Source of the DNA: Allobrachymonas sp.
GTDB lineage: Bacteria > Pseudomonadota > Gammaproteobacteria > Burkholderiales > Burkholderiaceae_C
Length of the DNA: 64,000 bases
Reading direction: 5' to 3'
Assembly: GCA_030529505.1 (NCBI GenBank)
Contig: JAUMWT010000002.1
Coordinates: 62,001-126,000, forward strand
Both the position numbers and the translations under genes were made by a program. The notes beneath the pieces are model-generated. The model had not been told where the DNA came from and did no database searches. It was given only the letters and a program-made list of their open reading frames with translations. Each line of letters begins with the position of its first letter. Position 1 is the first letter of the stretch. Shown here in pieces: positions 8,757 through 17,850 of this stretch.

Positions 8757-8904
8757 GAGAGCAGTGTAGGCAAAAACGCGATGCAAAGCCGGCCGTTTGG
8801 TGGCAAAGGCAAGCCAAGGGGTTCCGCGGCTTTGGTGCGCAGTTGCGGGGCCTGCTTGCGCGACAATGCGCCTCTTTGTGTTGCATTGTTTGTTGGCAGG
8901 CGCC

Positions 8905-9573
8905 ATGTCTTCTTCCGTTTCAGCCACTGCAGGCGCAGCAGCGTCTTTATCCTCGCCCCCATTGATTCTAGCTTCCACCTCGCCCTATCGGCGCGAATTG
9001 CTGGCGCGCTTGCGCCTGCCTTTTAGCTGCGTGGCCCCGGCGGTGGACGAAAGCCGCCTGCCAGGCGAGGCGCCTGCCGATCTGGCGCAGCGTTTGGCGC
9101 TGGCCAAGGCGCAAGCCGTGGCCCGCTTGCATCCGGGCGCGGTCGTGATCGGCTCTGATCAGGTGGCCGATTTGCAGGGCGAGCCGCTGGGCAAGCCGCA
9201 CAGCCACGAAAAAGCCTTTGCGCAGCTGCAGCGCCAGCGCGGGCAAACCGTGCTGTTTCACACCGCCGTGGCCGTGGTGCGGCACGACGCGGGCCTGGCC
9301 CTGACGGACATGGCCACCATTCGCACCCGCTTTCGCAGCGCGATCGATGGCATGAGCGACGCCGCCATTGAAGCCTATTTGCAGGCCGAGCAACCCTACG
9401 ACTGCGCGGGCAGCATCAAGAGCGAAGGGCTGGGCATTGTGCTCATGGCCAGCATCGACAACGACGATCCAACTGCGCTCATCGGCCTGCCGCTGATGCG
9501 CACCTGCACCTTGCTGCGCGCGGCAGGTGTGCAACTGTTGCCCTCAGTGCTTGCGCCCAAGGAGCCTGCATGA
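8905..9573 (+). CDS. maf: Maf-family nucleoside triphosphate pyrophosphatase (YceF type, m7GTP)
   Basis: A 222-residue Maf protein hydrolysing non-canonical nucleotides to monophosphates, a house-cleaning role. The motifs ILASTSPYRRELL, VDES, GSDQVADLQG and the late PLMRTCTLLR segment match the YceF subfamily, which prefers 7-methyl-GTP; pairing with yceD also fits YceF. ATG 8905 follows GGCAGG; an ATG at 8866 would add 13 hydrophobic residues and is less likely. Its stop overlaps the next start (ATGA). Confidence 0.9.
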   Translation: MSSSVSATAGAAASLSSPPLILASTSPYRRELLARLRLPFSCVAPAVDESRLPGEAPADLAQRLALAKAQAVARLHPGAVVIGSDQVADLQGEPLGKPHSHEKAFAQLQRQRGQTVLFHTAVAVVRHDAGLALTDMATIRTRFRSAIDGMSDAAIEAYLQAEQPYDCAGSIKSEGLGIVLMASIDNDDPTALIGLPLMRTCTLLRAAGVQLLPSVLAPKEPA

Positions 9574-10361
9574 CGACGCCCGGCACGCTCTATCTGGCGC
9601 CCGCCCCGCTGGACTTTGGCTGTGACGGCGCCGCCCCCCTGCCGCCCGTGAGCGAGGTGCTGCCGCAAGCCACCTTGCAGCACATGGCGCGCCTACCGCA
9701 TTGGGTGTGCGAAAACGCGCGCACGCTGCGTGCCTTGCTCAAGCGCGTGCACGCCGTGCAGCCTTTGGCGCAGCCCCTGCAAAGCCTGGATATCCAGGAA
9801 ATCCCCCGCGCCTGGCACAAAAAGGGCGACCACCGTGGCGCGCCCGATATGGCCGTGGCACGCGCTTTGCTGGCTCCCGCCCTGCAAGGGCAAGACATGG
9901 CGTTGGCCAGCGAAGCGGGCATGCCCGCCGTGGCCGACCCCGGCGCATCGCTGGTGCGGGCCGCGCATGCGCTGCGTATCCCCGTGGTGCCGCTGGTGGG
10001 GCCGTCGTCCATCCTGCTGGCGCTGGCCGCCAGCGGCTTGAACGGGCAGCACTTTGCCTTTCACGGCTATCTGCCGCAAGACGCTGCTGCCCGCGCCAAG
10101 CGCCTGCACGAGCTGGAGCGCACGGCCATCGCCACCGGCCAATCGCAATGGTGGATTGAAACGCCCTATCGCAACCAAGCCCTGTTGCAGCATGCGCTGC
10201 AGGTGCTGCGCCCCAGTACCTTGCTCTGCGTGGCCAGCGGCCTGACGTTGCCGCAAGGCCAGGTGCTGACCCGTTCCGTCAAAACCTGGTGCGAGCAGAA
10301 TCTGGCCGCAGACCTCAAACAGTTGCCTGCGCTATTCGGCCTGGGCCACGACGGCGCATGA
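9570..10361 (+). CDS. SAM-dependent methyltransferase, tetrapyrrole methylase family (RsmI paralogue)
   Basis: A 263-residue protein of the class III (tetrapyrrole methylase) fold. The central part, DMALASEAGMPAVADPGASLVRAAH and PVVPLVGPSSILLALAASGLNGQHFAFHGYLP (excerpts EAGMPAVADPG, GPSSILLALAASG, FHGYLP), follows RsmI, the 16S rRNA 2'-O-methyltransferase for C1402, but the N-terminus differs (TLYLAPAPLDFG) and the C-terminal RsmI region is missing. It is the shorter paralogue often found beside maf in beta-proteobacteria; its substrate is not established to my knowledge. Translationally coupled to maf by a four-base overlap. Confidence 0.82.
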   Translation: MTTPGTLYLAPAPLDFGCDGAAPLPPVSEVLPQATLQHMARLPHWVCENARTLRALLKRVHAVQPLAQPLQSLDIQEIPRAWHKKGDHRGAPDMAVARALLAPALQGQDMALASEAGMPAVADPGASLVRAAHALRIPVVPLVGPSSILLALAASGLNGQHFAFHGYLPQDAAARAKRLHELERTAIATGQSQWWIETPYRNQALLQHALQVLRPSTLLCVASGLTLPQGQVLTRSVKTWCEQNLAADLKQLPALFGLGHDGA

Positions 10362-10450
10362 GCCTGGGGCCGCTCTTGCGGCTTGAGCACGCAAGCATCG
10401 ATTGATACGCGCGCTTTTTCTTTTTTTGGCGTGTGCGAACAAGGCATAAG

Positions 10451-10494
10451 AGCCTGTTCACAACCTCCTCACGGGCGCTTGAATATGGATGCGG
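10451..10494 (+). repeat. Half copy of the family A repeat
   Basis: These 44 bases match the left end of the element at 7062-7245 in 40 positions (AGCCTGTTCACAACCTCCTC then ACGGGCGCTTGAATATGG). After 10494 the similarity stops abruptly and no matching right end is seen downstream, so this is a truncated copy. Confidence 0.6.
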
Positions 10495-11444
10495 ACGTGC
10501 TTGGTGGACGCAGAAGACGCAAAGGGATCGCAGAAGCCACGCAGAAGGCGCTGAATGTTCAAAAAAGCACAGATTTGGCTCGCCCAGAACGGCTGCTTCC
10601 CTGCCTCAAGTGGTTTGCCATTGCGATGTGCTCATATCACACAGAGAGATCCAAAGAACGCTGCGCATCTCTGCGCCCTCTGTCCCTATGCGGTGAAAAC
10701 AGCTTTGAAAAACCTCTGCGCCCTGATTCCAATCTTGCCCTCTCCAAGCGCCTCGCGAGGAGATTTTGAGCAGCTTCTCGGAAGAGAAAGACAGCAAAAA
10801 CAGGCTTGCCAGTTTGGCGGCATCAATGGCGATAGCCTGAATCGGCAGCAAGCATGCGCCGCCCTGATGACGGGAGGCGGATTTTTAGCGACTTTAAACA
10901 ATGCAGTCAAAGGATGTTGAGCGGGCCGTGTGCAGAGAGCACAACGCATGAATGTTTGCGGCAATATGTATCTATTATTTGTTTCAAATTAAAGAAAGAT
11001 TTTGTGCCGCCGGGCAAACGGGCTTGAATCGCAAAAATGCCGCGAATGAGAGGGAAGATGGGTGGATTGGATTTGCCTATTGATTGAAAACATTTGTTTT
11101 CAAGACAAGCCGGATCAGCCATGGCCCATTGGGATGGCTGGGGATGTGATCGGCATATGCATGGGCGATTGCCTTGCCTGTTTGATTGCCCAATCGAAGC
11201 TCTGGCCCCTATAGTGCAAAAGAAAAACCATGCGCCAGAAAATGGCAATGGATTGTTTGCACAAAAGAAATAGGGGAAATAGCGTGCGCGGCTGAAGCCA
11301 GTCGTGTGTCAGCCGCTGGCGGCGAGGCATGTGGGCCGGGTCGCGCCGGGGGGCTTCAGCCTTGTTTCAGCGTGCATATCTCATGCCTCACATGGCATGT
11401 GCCATGCGGCCCCATTGGCCTTGGCGTTTGGGCATTTGCCCATG
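10495..11444. other. Long intergenic region without recognisable genes
   Basis: About 950 bases between the family A fragment and the hns terminator. At 10505-10555 there is an iterated GCAGAAG-type sequence (GACGCAGAAGACGCAAAGGG and GCCACGCAGAAGGCGC), and at 10655-10690 a roughly complementary CTGCGCATCTCTGCGCCC stretch, so the segment could fold into a long imperfect hairpin. From about 10960 to 11110 the sequence is AT-rich. All open frames here lack family similarity and codon bias. Confidence 0.5.
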
Positions 11445-11475
11445 AAAAAAGCCGCTGCCTGAATCAGGCAGCGGC
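11445..11475 (-). terminator. Intrinsic terminator of the H-NS-like gene
   Basis: On the minus strand a perfect stem GCCGCTGCCTGA/TCAGGCAGCGGC (11451-11475) is followed by six T residues (11445-11450). It lies 27 bases after the stop of the H-NS-like gene. Confidence 0.88.
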
Positions 11476-11502
11476 CCGGATGGGTGGCAATTGGCAAAGC
11501 CT

Positions 11503-11802
11503 TTATTTGATCAGCAGGGCTTCACGATCGCCGCTTTCCAGAATCCACTTGGGCGGTTTGCCGCGGCCGGTCCAGGTTTCGCCAGTGGCGGGGTTGCGGT
11601 ATTTGGGCGCCACTTTGGTGCCGGCGGTGGCCGATTTTTTGCGGCGGCCTTTGCCGCTGAACAAATCGCTTTCGGTCAATTCATGTTCGGCGATCAGGCG
11701 GCGGCAGGTGGCAATGGCTTGATCCACTTGCTGGCGGCGGGCTTCACGGATTTTGCTTTCGAGCAATTCACGCTCTTGCAGCAGGGTTTGCAGGTCGGTC
11801 AT
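11503..11802 (-). CDS. H-NS family nucleoid-associated protein
   Basis: A 99-residue H-NS-type DNA-binding protein of the short beta-proteobacterial class. Residues 1-50 form the coiled-coil oligomerisation region (LLQERELLESKIREARRQQ); a basic linker GKGRRKKS follows at about 50-57; the C-terminal DNA-binding motif YRNPATGETWTGRGKPPKWI (68-87) contains the characteristic AT-hook-like GRGKPP. Such proteins bind AT-rich DNA and silence acquired genes. ATG 11802 has AGGAG seven bases upstream. It is a single-gene unit with its own promoter and terminator. Confidence 0.93.
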   Translation of the reverse strand: MTDLQTLLQERELLESKIREARRQQVDQAIATCRRLIAEHELTESDLFSGKGRRKKSATAGTKVAPKYRNPATGETWTGRGKPPKWILESGDREALLIK

Positions 11803-11840
11803 GATGCACTCCTGATTAAAAAAACAACAAAACGGGGAAG

Positions 11841-11846
11841 ATTATA
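11841..11846 (-). promoter_or_regulatory. Predicted -10 box of the H-NS-like gene
   Basis: On the minus strand a perfect TATAAT lies at 11846-11841, about 38 bases before the start codon, within an AT-rich stretch (11816-11890). No good -35 hexamer is seen at 16-18 bases upstream. The AT-rich surroundings would suit autoregulation, which is inference. Confidence 0.5.
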
Positions 11847-12021
11847 GCGCGATCCATTATTTCTTGATTATCGAATAGGGGATTGGCGCATTTATCGGCG
11901 ATTGAATAGAGAAGCGCGCAGTTGTTAATTGCCGGATCGATTGGGCGCATAGGTGTCAGCCATGCGTGCCATGTGGATGTGTGATTGCTGCACGGCCATT
12001 GCATGGCGCAATGCCATTCAC

Positions 12022-12070
12022 CAGGGGCTGTTCACGCTCCTTTGAATGATGCGTTGCGCTGAAAATGCGC
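12022..12070 (+). repeat. Half copy of the family B repeat
   Basis: The sequence CAGGGGCTGTTCACGCTCC followed by TTTGAATGATGCGTTGCGCT matches the left end of the element at 60917-61199 (CTGGGGTCTGTTCACGCTTC then TTTGAGCGATGCCTTGCGCT). Similarity ends near 12070 and no right end follows. It lies between the H-NS-like and CorC-type genes. Confidence 0.6.
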
Positions 12071-12161
12071 GGGGGCTGCCGATTCGACAAGGACCGACCC
12101 CATGCAGCGTGGGCCGCATTTTCTGATTCAGGCAAACAGGATATGAGAAAACAGGCGCCGC

Positions 12162-13478
12162 TCAGCCGTTTTCTTGGGAATCGGGCATGGCCTGGGCGAG
12201 TTTGTGCGCCTGAACTTGTTCGGCGCGCTTGCCGTCGAGTGATTGAATCACGAAGCGCCAGCCCGCGCAGTGCACTTCCTGCCCGGCAAAGGGCAGTTCG
12301 CCCGATACGAACATCAAGAGGCCGCCCAGGGTGTTATAGAGGTTTTCGTCTTCCTGCGGCAGGGCCTCTTCGATATCGAGTTTGTTCTTGAGTTCGTTGA
12401 CGGGAATCATGCCGTCAAACAGCCAGGAGCCATTGTCCTGCCGCGTGCCCCAGGCGTCCTGGGCGGTGTGGGCGTGCAGTTCGCCGGTGATGGCTTCGAG
12501 CAAATCGCGCGGGGTGAGGATGCCCTGCACCTCGCCATATTCGTCCACGACGAAAACCAGGCGGTGCGCGCGGCCGCGAAACTGTTCGAGCAATTCCATG
12601 CCGCTGATGGTTTCGGGCACGAAGCTGGCGGGCAGGGCAATGTCTTCGAGCGCGTGCAGGGCGTTGTCGGGCAGCAGCAATTGGCTGATGCCGACGATGC
12701 CCACCACTTCGTCGAGCGAGCCTTTGCACACCGGGTACCAGGATTGCACGCGCATGTGGCCGCTGGCCAGGTTCTGCAGGGCCTGCGCCACGGTGGTGTG
12801 CGCTTCCAGCCACAGCACTTCGTTGCGCGGCACCATGATGGAGGAGAGCTCGCGCTCGTCGAGCTTGAACACATTGCGCACCATGCGATGTTCGTGTTCT
12901 TCGATCAGGCCGGCGTCCACTCCCTCAACCAGGCTGGCGGCGATTTCTTCCTGCGTCACGCTGCGGGCCGCCTGCGTGTCAAAGGGCAGCAGGCGCAGCA
13001 CCGCCTGCGTGGTGTTCGAGAGCAGCAGCACAAAGGGCCGCGCCGCGCGCGACAGCCAGGTCATGGGCCGCGCCATGAGGGCGGCGATCTGCTCGGGGTA
13101 GAGCTGGCCGATGCGCTTGGGCACCAGCTCGCCAAAAATCAGCGTCACGAAGGTGATGGCCGCCACCACCAGCGCCGTGGCCGTGAAGTGGGCCATGCGC
13201 TCGGGCAGGCCGGCGCGCAGCAGCCAGCCGCCCACGATGGGGCTGAAGGCCGAATCGCCCACGATGCCGTTGAGCAGGCTGATGGAGGTGATGCCCACCT
13301 GCACGGTTGAAAGGAAGTTGGTGGGCTGCTCCATCAAGGCCAGGGCCGCGCTGGCCCCGGGCTTTTGGGCATTGGCCAGGGCGTCGAGCCGGGCTTTGCG
13401 GCTGGCGGCCAGCGCCATCTCCGACATGGCAAACAGGCCGTTGAGCAATGTCAGAAACAGAATCAGAAGCAGGTTCAT
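12162..13478 (-). CDS. CorC/HlyC (UPF0053) family membrane protein with CBS domains
   Basis: A 438-residue protein with the order DUF21/CNNM transmembrane domain (residues about 1-180, NLLLILFLTLLNGLFAMSEMALAASRK opening, excerpt NGLFAMSEMAL), a CBS pair (about 200-335, with MVPRNEVLWL and HRLVFVVDEYGEVQGILTPRDLLE, excerpt VVDEYGEVQG) and a C-terminal CorC_HlyC transporter-associated domain. The family is linked to magnesium/cobalt tolerance and, for CNNM-type members, sodium-coupled magnesium export. The historical name haemolysin is not informative. ATG 13478 begins right at the first membrane segment and matches the family; the frame extends upstream without similarity. Confidence 0.88.
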   Translation of the reverse strand: MNLLLILFLTLLNGLFAMSEMALAASRKARLDALANAQKPGASAALALMEQPTNFLSTVQVGITSISLLNGIVGDSAFSPIVGGWLLRAGLPERMAHFTATALVVAAITFVTLIFGELVPKRIGQLYPEQIAALMARPMTWLSRAARPFVLLLSNTTQAVLRLLPFDTQAARSVTQEEIAASLVEGVDAGLIEEHEHRMVRNVFKLDERELSSIMVPRNEVLWLEAHTTVAQALQNLASGHMRVQSWYPVCKGSLDEVVGIVGISQLLLPDNALHALEDIALPASFVPETISGMELLEQFRGRAHRLVFVVDEYGEVQGILTPRDLLEAITGELHAHTAQDAWGTRQDNGSWLFDGMIPVNELKNKLDIEEALPQEDENLYNTLGGLLMFVSGELPFAGQEVHCAGWRFVIQSLDGKRAEQVQAHKLAQAMPDSQENG

Positions 13479-13828
13479 GGCATGCGCAGATAATCCAAGG
13501 CTGGCAAGCTGCGCGGGCTGCCAGCCCAAGCAGGCTCAGCGCCTGCCATCAACAAACAGCAGGAATCGAAAGCACCGTTCAAAAAGCGCTTGGCGGGACC
13601 TTCGCACACGGTTGAAGGGCTTGAGACGAAGTGGCGGCCAAGGGGTGCGCCCCTGTGCCTGGCTTGCCAGCCAGACGCTGTGCACCCTGTGCCGCGCAAC
13701 GGGATGGCGCCGAATGCTGGCATGCAGGCCCTGTCCATCTTCAAGCGCCGATTGCCTCGGGTGTTGAAATCGTCAACAGCGTTTGACAAAAACAGCTCAC
13801 AAACAGCAAGTAAACAGGAAATTCATGC
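13479..13828. other. Intergenic stretch with possible decayed family A end
   Basis: No gene is visible. At 13722-13785 the sequence CATGCAGGCC...TTCAAGCGCC...GTTGAAATCGTCAACAGCG resembles the right end of family A elements (GATGAGATCGTGAACAGGCG), with many changes. The opposite end is not recognisable, so this assignment is tentative. Confidence 0.3.
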
Positions 13829-14659
13829 ATGGGAATGTACTGCATCGGCGACATTCATGGCTGCCACGCCGAGTTTCAGGCCTTGTTGCAGGCGCTGGAC
13901 TTTTCGCCCAGCCGCGACACCCTGTACGTGCTGGGCGATCTGGTCAACCGCGGGCCGAACTCGGCCGGTGTGGTGCGCAGCCTCATGGCCCTGGAAGGCA
14001 GCGCCTGCTGCCTGCTGGGCAATCACGATGTGCATCTGCTGGCCGTGGCCGCAGGCGCGCGCAAGCTCAATCCCAAAGACACGCTCACCCCCCTGCTGCA
14101 AGCCCACGATGCGCCGCAGATGCTCGACTGGCTGCGCCGCCAGCCCCTGGCGCTGTACGCCAACCAGTGCCTGATGGTGCATGCGGGCGTGCAGCCGCAG
14201 TGGGATGTGGCGCAAACCCTGGCCTGCGCGCACGAAATCAGCCAGCTGCTGCGTGCGGATGATTGGCAGCGCAACCTGGCGCCCCTGTTCGGCAATCAGC
14301 CCGATGTCTGGGACGAGAGCCTGTGCGGCATGAACCGCTGGCGCTGCAGCTTGAACACCCTCACGCGCATGCGCATGCTGGATGGCAAGGGTCGCATCAA
14401 CTTCACGCACAAATTCGGTTCGGATGCCCGCAGCGCGCGCGAGGGCCTGCTGCCGTGGTTCGACGCGTCCGGGCGGCGCACGGCGCTGACGACGGTGGCG
14501 TTTGGCCACTGGTCCACCCTGGGCCTGTTGCAGCGCCCGCATCTGCTGTGCCTGGACACGAGCTGCGTCTGGGGCGGGCAGCTCACTGCGGCCGAGATTC
14601 TGCCCGGCGGCGTGCCGGGGCGCATCGTGCAAGTGTCGCGCCAGCCGCGTGCAGGCTAG
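13829..14659 (+). CDS. apaH: Symmetrical bis(5'-nucleosyl)-tetraphosphatase
   Basis: ApaH cleaves Ap4A symmetrically to two ADP and removes Np4N RNA caps. The 276-residue protein shows the metallophosphatase signature in order: GDIHGC near the start, LGDLVNRGP, LLGNHDVHLL, and later HAGV and FGHWSTLG, matching the family throughout. ATG 13829 (MGMYCIGDIHG) has AGGAA eight bases upstream; ATG 13835 two codons later is equally close to the family start. No apaG or ksgA neighbour is present, so it is detached from the order known in enterics. Confidence 0.95.
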   Translation: MGMYCIGDIHGCHAEFQALLQALDFSPSRDTLYVLGDLVNRGPNSAGVVRSLMALEGSACCLLGNHDVHLLAVAAGARKLNPKDTLTPLLQAHDAPQMLDWLRRQPLALYANQCLMVHAGVQPQWDVAQTLACAHEISQLLRADDWQRNLAPLFGNQPDVWDESLCGMNRWRCSLNTLTRMRMLDGKGRINFTHKFGSDARSAREGLLPWFDASGRRTALTTVAFGHWSTLGLLQRPHLLCLDTSCVWGGQLTAAEILPGGVPGRIVQVSRQPRAG

Positions 14660-14933
14660 GATGGCAGGCTGCGCCCCGAGCCAAGCGGGCAGCGGGCTGC
14701 ACAAGCCGTATGCCATCATCTGCCCGCCCGGCCCGGTTCCGCAGCGGCATAACAACGGCACAATGTGCCTGAAGCCGCAGTGGCTGCCCGAGGGGCTGGC
14801 TGCATCGCCAAGCGCTTGGCCCTGCGCGGCATGCGCCAGATACGCCCGAAGCGACAGCCAGCGGCCACGACCCGGATCTTTTCGATCCGCCTGCTACTGA
14901 TTGATGACCAACCATTCCACAAGGAAACACGCC

Positions 14934-16148
14934 ATGAAAGACTGGTACCTTGCCGCCCGCGCCAACCGCATGGATCCATCGGTGCTGCGCAACATCCTCA
15001 AAATCACCGAGCAGCCCCACATCATCAGTTTTGCCGGCGGCCTGCCCTCGCCCGACACCTTTCCGGTCGAGGCCTTCAACGCCGCTTACGAGCGGGTGAT
15101 GAGCAGCCACCCGCGCGAGGCCCTGCAATACGCCGCCAGCGAAGGCTATGGCCCCCTGCGCGAATGGGTGGCGCAATCGCTGCCCTGGGAGGTGTCGCCC
15201 GATCAGGTGCTCATCACCACCGGCTCGCAGCAGGCGCTGGATCTGGTGGGCAAGCTCTTCATCGACGAAGGCAGTCGCATCGCCGTGCAAACCCCGTCTT
15301 ACCTGGGCGCACTGCAAGCCTTTGCCGTTTATGGCCCCGAAATCTGGAGCGTGCCCAACGACCCCGACAGCGGCGAGATGCAACTCGATCTTCTGGAGCG
15401 CGAACAGCTCCAGCACGCTGCGCGCTTCTTGTACGTGCTGGCCAATTTCCAGAACCCGTCCGGCCAAACGCTGTCGGCCGAAATGCGCGAGCAACTGGCC
15501 CGCACCTGCAACGCCCTGCAGCTGCCCGTGGTGGAAGACAACCCCTATGGCGAACTCTGGTTCGACCAGCCCCCGCCGCCGCCGGTGAGCAGTTACTTCC
15601 CCGACAACAGCCTCTACATCGGCTCGCTCTCTAAAGTGCTGGCGCCGGGCCTGCGCCTGGGCTTTGTGGTGGCGCCGCCGTCCATCTACCCGCAGCTGCT
15701 GCAAGCCAAGCAGGCGGCCGATCTGCACAGCCCCAGCCTCAACCAGCGCCTGGCCGTCGAGGTGCTGAACACCCCCGGTTTTCTGGACGCGCACCTGCCG
15801 CGCATCCGCCAGCTCTACAAAACGCAGTGCCAGGCCATGCTGGCGGCCTTGCAGAAATACATGCCCGACAACGTGACCTGGAACACCCCGCGCGGCGGCA
15901 TGTTCCTGTGGCTGCGCCTGCCCCCGGGGCTGGACAGCGCCGCCCTGCTGCCGCAAGCCGTGGCGCGCGGCGTGGCCTATGTGCCGGGCATGGCCTTTTA
16001 CAGCAGCACGCCCGACGTGCGCACCCTGCGCCTGAGCTTCGTCACCGCCAGCGCCGAAGAAATCGACCGCGGCATTGCCGCGCTGGCGCAAACCGTGCGC
16101 GAAGCATCGGCCCAGCAGGCCCCGGCCGATGCCAGCGGCGCGGCTTGA
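14934..16148 (+). CDS. PLP-dependent aminotransferase, class I/II (2-aminoadipate/LysN-like)
   Basis: A 404-residue fold-type I aminotransferase of the group related to 2-aminoadipate transaminase and to the catalytic part of MocR regulators, but without their N-terminal winged-helix. Visible are SFAGGLPSPDTFP near residue 32, LQYAASEGYGPLREW, TTGSQQALDL, NFQNPSGQT (substrate/PLP contact), VEDNPYGELWF and the PLP lysine in IGSLSKVLAPGLRLG. ATG 14934 has AAGGAA seven bases upstream. The amino acid handled cannot be told from sequence. An AraC regulator gene follows 48 bases downstream on the same strand. Confidence 0.85.
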   Translation: MKDWYLAARANRMDPSVLRNILKITEQPHIISFAGGLPSPDTFPVEAFNAAYERVMSSHPREALQYAASEGYGPLREWVAQSLPWEVSPDQVLITTGSQQALDLVGKLFIDEGSRIAVQTPSYLGALQAFAVYGPEIWSVPNDPDSGEMQLDLLEREQLQHAARFLYVLANFQNPSGQTLSAEMREQLARTCNALQLPVVEDNPYGELWFDQPPPPPVSSYFPDNSLYIGSLSKVLAPGLRLGFVVAPPSIYPQLLQAKQAADLHSPSLNQRLAVEVLNTPGFLDAHLPRIRQLYKTQCQAMLAALQKYMPDNVTWNTPRGGMFLWLRLPPGLDSAALLPQAVARGVAYVPGMAFYSSTPDVRTLRLSFVTASAEEIDRGIAALAQTVREASAQQAPADASGAA

Positions 16149-16196
16149 GGCCGCTTGGGCCATCCGCACCCTGGCACACGCACGCCGCCGCGCCAA

Positions 16197-17207
16197 ATGG
16201 ACACATCCGATGGGGTGAAGCGCGGCGCGGGCCTCGGCGCTCGCACAGGCCTTGCGGCTGCGCTTCCCCTGCACACAGCCCTGCCTGCCGAACCCTTGCG
16301 CGCCTGCATCAGCCACTATTGGTTGTGCCTGTACAACGGCGATGCGCATTGCGCCATCGTGCCCGATGGCGCCGTGGACATCGTCTGGCCATTGGGCGCA
16401 ACGGATGATGCGCTGGCGGATGGCGCTGGCCAGCACATCGGTCGCAACACAAGCCATCCCAACAAGCAAGCGCACGTCCCGCCACAGGCCCTGGTCTTTG
16501 GCGCCAGCCGCACACGCACACTGTGGCCGCTGCTGCGTGGTTGCCACTACCTCGGCATCCGTTTCCGGCCAGGGCAGGCCCGGCATTTTCTGGACGTGCC
16601 AGCCAGTGAATTGACCGATGCGGTGCACGCTGCCGACGCGGCTCTGCTGCCCTCTCTGCGCGGCCTGTGCCAGGCGGGTGGAGATTTCGTCTCGAGCATT
16701 GCCGCCACTGTTGCAAGCGCCATCGCAACGGGCGATGCGTCAGGGGGTATAGGCCGCGCAGCCATTGCCCCGCTCTGGGCGCAGCTTGACGCCCTGCTGC
16801 TGGCGCATGTGCGCCGCTGCCCATTGCGCCCCACGCGCATGGATGAATTGATCCGCCACATGCAAGCCACGCCCACGGCCGAACACAGCTGGCGCGTGGC
16901 CCCGCTGGTGGATGTGTACGGCAAAAGCCGCCGTCAATTCGAAAGGCATTTTCTGGACGCCGTGGGTCTGTCGCCCAAGCGTTTTGCCGATGTGCTGCGC
17001 TTTCAGCGGGCGCTGGCCTTGCTGGCGCAGGCGCATTGGCCGCTGGCGCAAATCGCGGCCGAACTGGGTTACGCCGATCAAAGTCATTTCAGCCGCGCCT
17101 TTGCCCGTTTTTACGGAGCGCCACCCGCGCGGGCGCGCCAGGATGCCGCATTTGTACAAGACGTGCAGCATTTCACTGCCCAGAATGCCTCGCTCTTATC
17201 CCATTGA
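16197..17207 (+). CDS. AraC family transcriptional regulator
   Basis: About 336 residues: an N-terminal sensory region (SHYWLCLYNG, VPDGAVDIVWPLG, HYLGIRFRPGQARHFL), like the domain joined to AraC HTHs in DUF6597-type regulators, and a C-terminal pair of helix-turn-helices with GKSRRQFERHFLDAVGLSPK and the canonical IAAELGYADQSHFSRAFARF (excerpt GYADQSHFSRAF). The start is uncertain; ATG 16197 has no clear ribosome site and the frame is open to 16155. Its position before the VOC gene, only 14 bases apart, suggests joint transcription and perhaps regulation of it. Confidence 0.82.
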   Translation: MDTSDGVKRGAGLGARTGLAAALPLHTALPAEPLRACISHYWLCLYNGDAHCAIVPDGAVDIVWPLGATDDALADGAGQHIGRNTSHPNKQAHVPPQALVFGASRTRTLWPLLRGCHYLGIRFRPGQARHFLDVPASELTDAVHAADAALLPSLRGLCQAGGDFVSSIAATVASAIATGDASGGIGRAAIAPLWAQLDALLLAHVRRCPLRPTRMDELIRHMQATPTAEHSWRVAPLVDVYGKSRRQFERHFLDAVGLSPKRFADVLRFQRALALLAQAHWPLAQIAAELGYADQSHFSRAFARFYGAPPARARQDAAFVQDVQHFTAQNASLLSH

Positions 17208-17221
17208 ATCAGGAGCGAAAC

Positions 17222-17602
17222 ATGAAATTCTGGACAGGCATCGTCACACCCAAGGTGCAGGAATCGAAGGATTTTTACGTGCGGCTGTTTGGCTGCGAGG
17301 TGATTTACGAAGGCGAAGGCGGCTGGTTCGTGCTGCTGCAACTGGGCGAGAGCGAATTGGGCCTGATGCAACCCGATCTGCCCACGCAAGCGCCGCTGTT
17401 TCGCCAGCCCCTGCAAGGGCCGGGCCTGTGGATCAGCGTGGACGTGGACGATGTGGATGCGCAGTACGAACGCCTGCGCGCGCTGGGCGTGCCGATTGAA
17501 GTGGCGCTGCGCGACGAGCCCTGGGGCGATCGCCACTTCGTGGTGCTGGACCCGAATGGCGTGGCGGTGGATGTGGTGGAGCATCGCAGCCCGGCGGCGT
17601 AG
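17222..17602 (+). CDS. VOC family protein (glyoxalase/bleomycin-resistance fold)
   Basis: A 126-residue vicinal-oxygen-chelate domain protein with the two beta-alpha-beta-beta-beta modules: WTGIVTPKVQESKDFYVRLFGCEVIYEGEGGWFVLL (excerpt SKDFYVRLFGCEV) and ISVDVDDVDAQYERLRALGV ... DRHFVVLDPNGVAVDVVEH (excerpt FVVLDPNGVAVD). These act in dioxygenase, isomerase or antibiotic-binding roles; substrate unknown. ATG 17222 has AGGAGCGAAAC upstream. It follows the AraC gene closely. Confidence 0.85.
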   Translation: MKFWTGIVTPKVQESKDFYVRLFGCEVIYEGEGGWFVLLQLGESELGLMQPDLPTQAPLFRQPLQGPGLWISVDVDDVDAQYERLRALGVPIEVALRDEPWGDRHFVVLDPNGVAVDVVEHRSPAA

Positions 17603-17786
17603 CGCGCTCAGCCATGCCGGGCAGGCCAAGACAGCCTGTTGACTGGTTTGGGGCCGCCTGATTTTTGCGCAATCGGTCTCAGACCCGGCTTGCGCCCTGG
17701 ATGATGTGGGGCAGGCAACTCCCTGAAGCCGACCGGGTTGGGTTGGTTGTGTGGGGCCAGTCTTTGGGGCCAATCAGCCCTTGAGG

Positions 17787-17826
17787 CCAACAAAACACAC
17801 GGGGGCAGCTTGTGTGCTGCTCCCGT
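17787..17826 (-). terminator. Probable terminator of the thiolase gene
   Basis: On the minus strand ACGGGAGCAGC-ACACAA-GCTGCCCCCGT forms a strong stem (17799-17826, one mismatch), followed by the T-rich GTGTTTTGTTGG. It lies 24 bases beyond the stop of the thiolase gene. Confidence 0.6.
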
Positions 17827-17850
17827 TTGCTTGCGGTGATTTCCGGTGAT

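Noticed and set aside
14583-16628. A 681-codon antisense frame over the aminotransferase gene
   Set aside because: Composition (Gly/Arg/His/Gln) is typical of shadow frames in high-GC DNA; the sense strand carries a full aminotransferase with a ribosome site.
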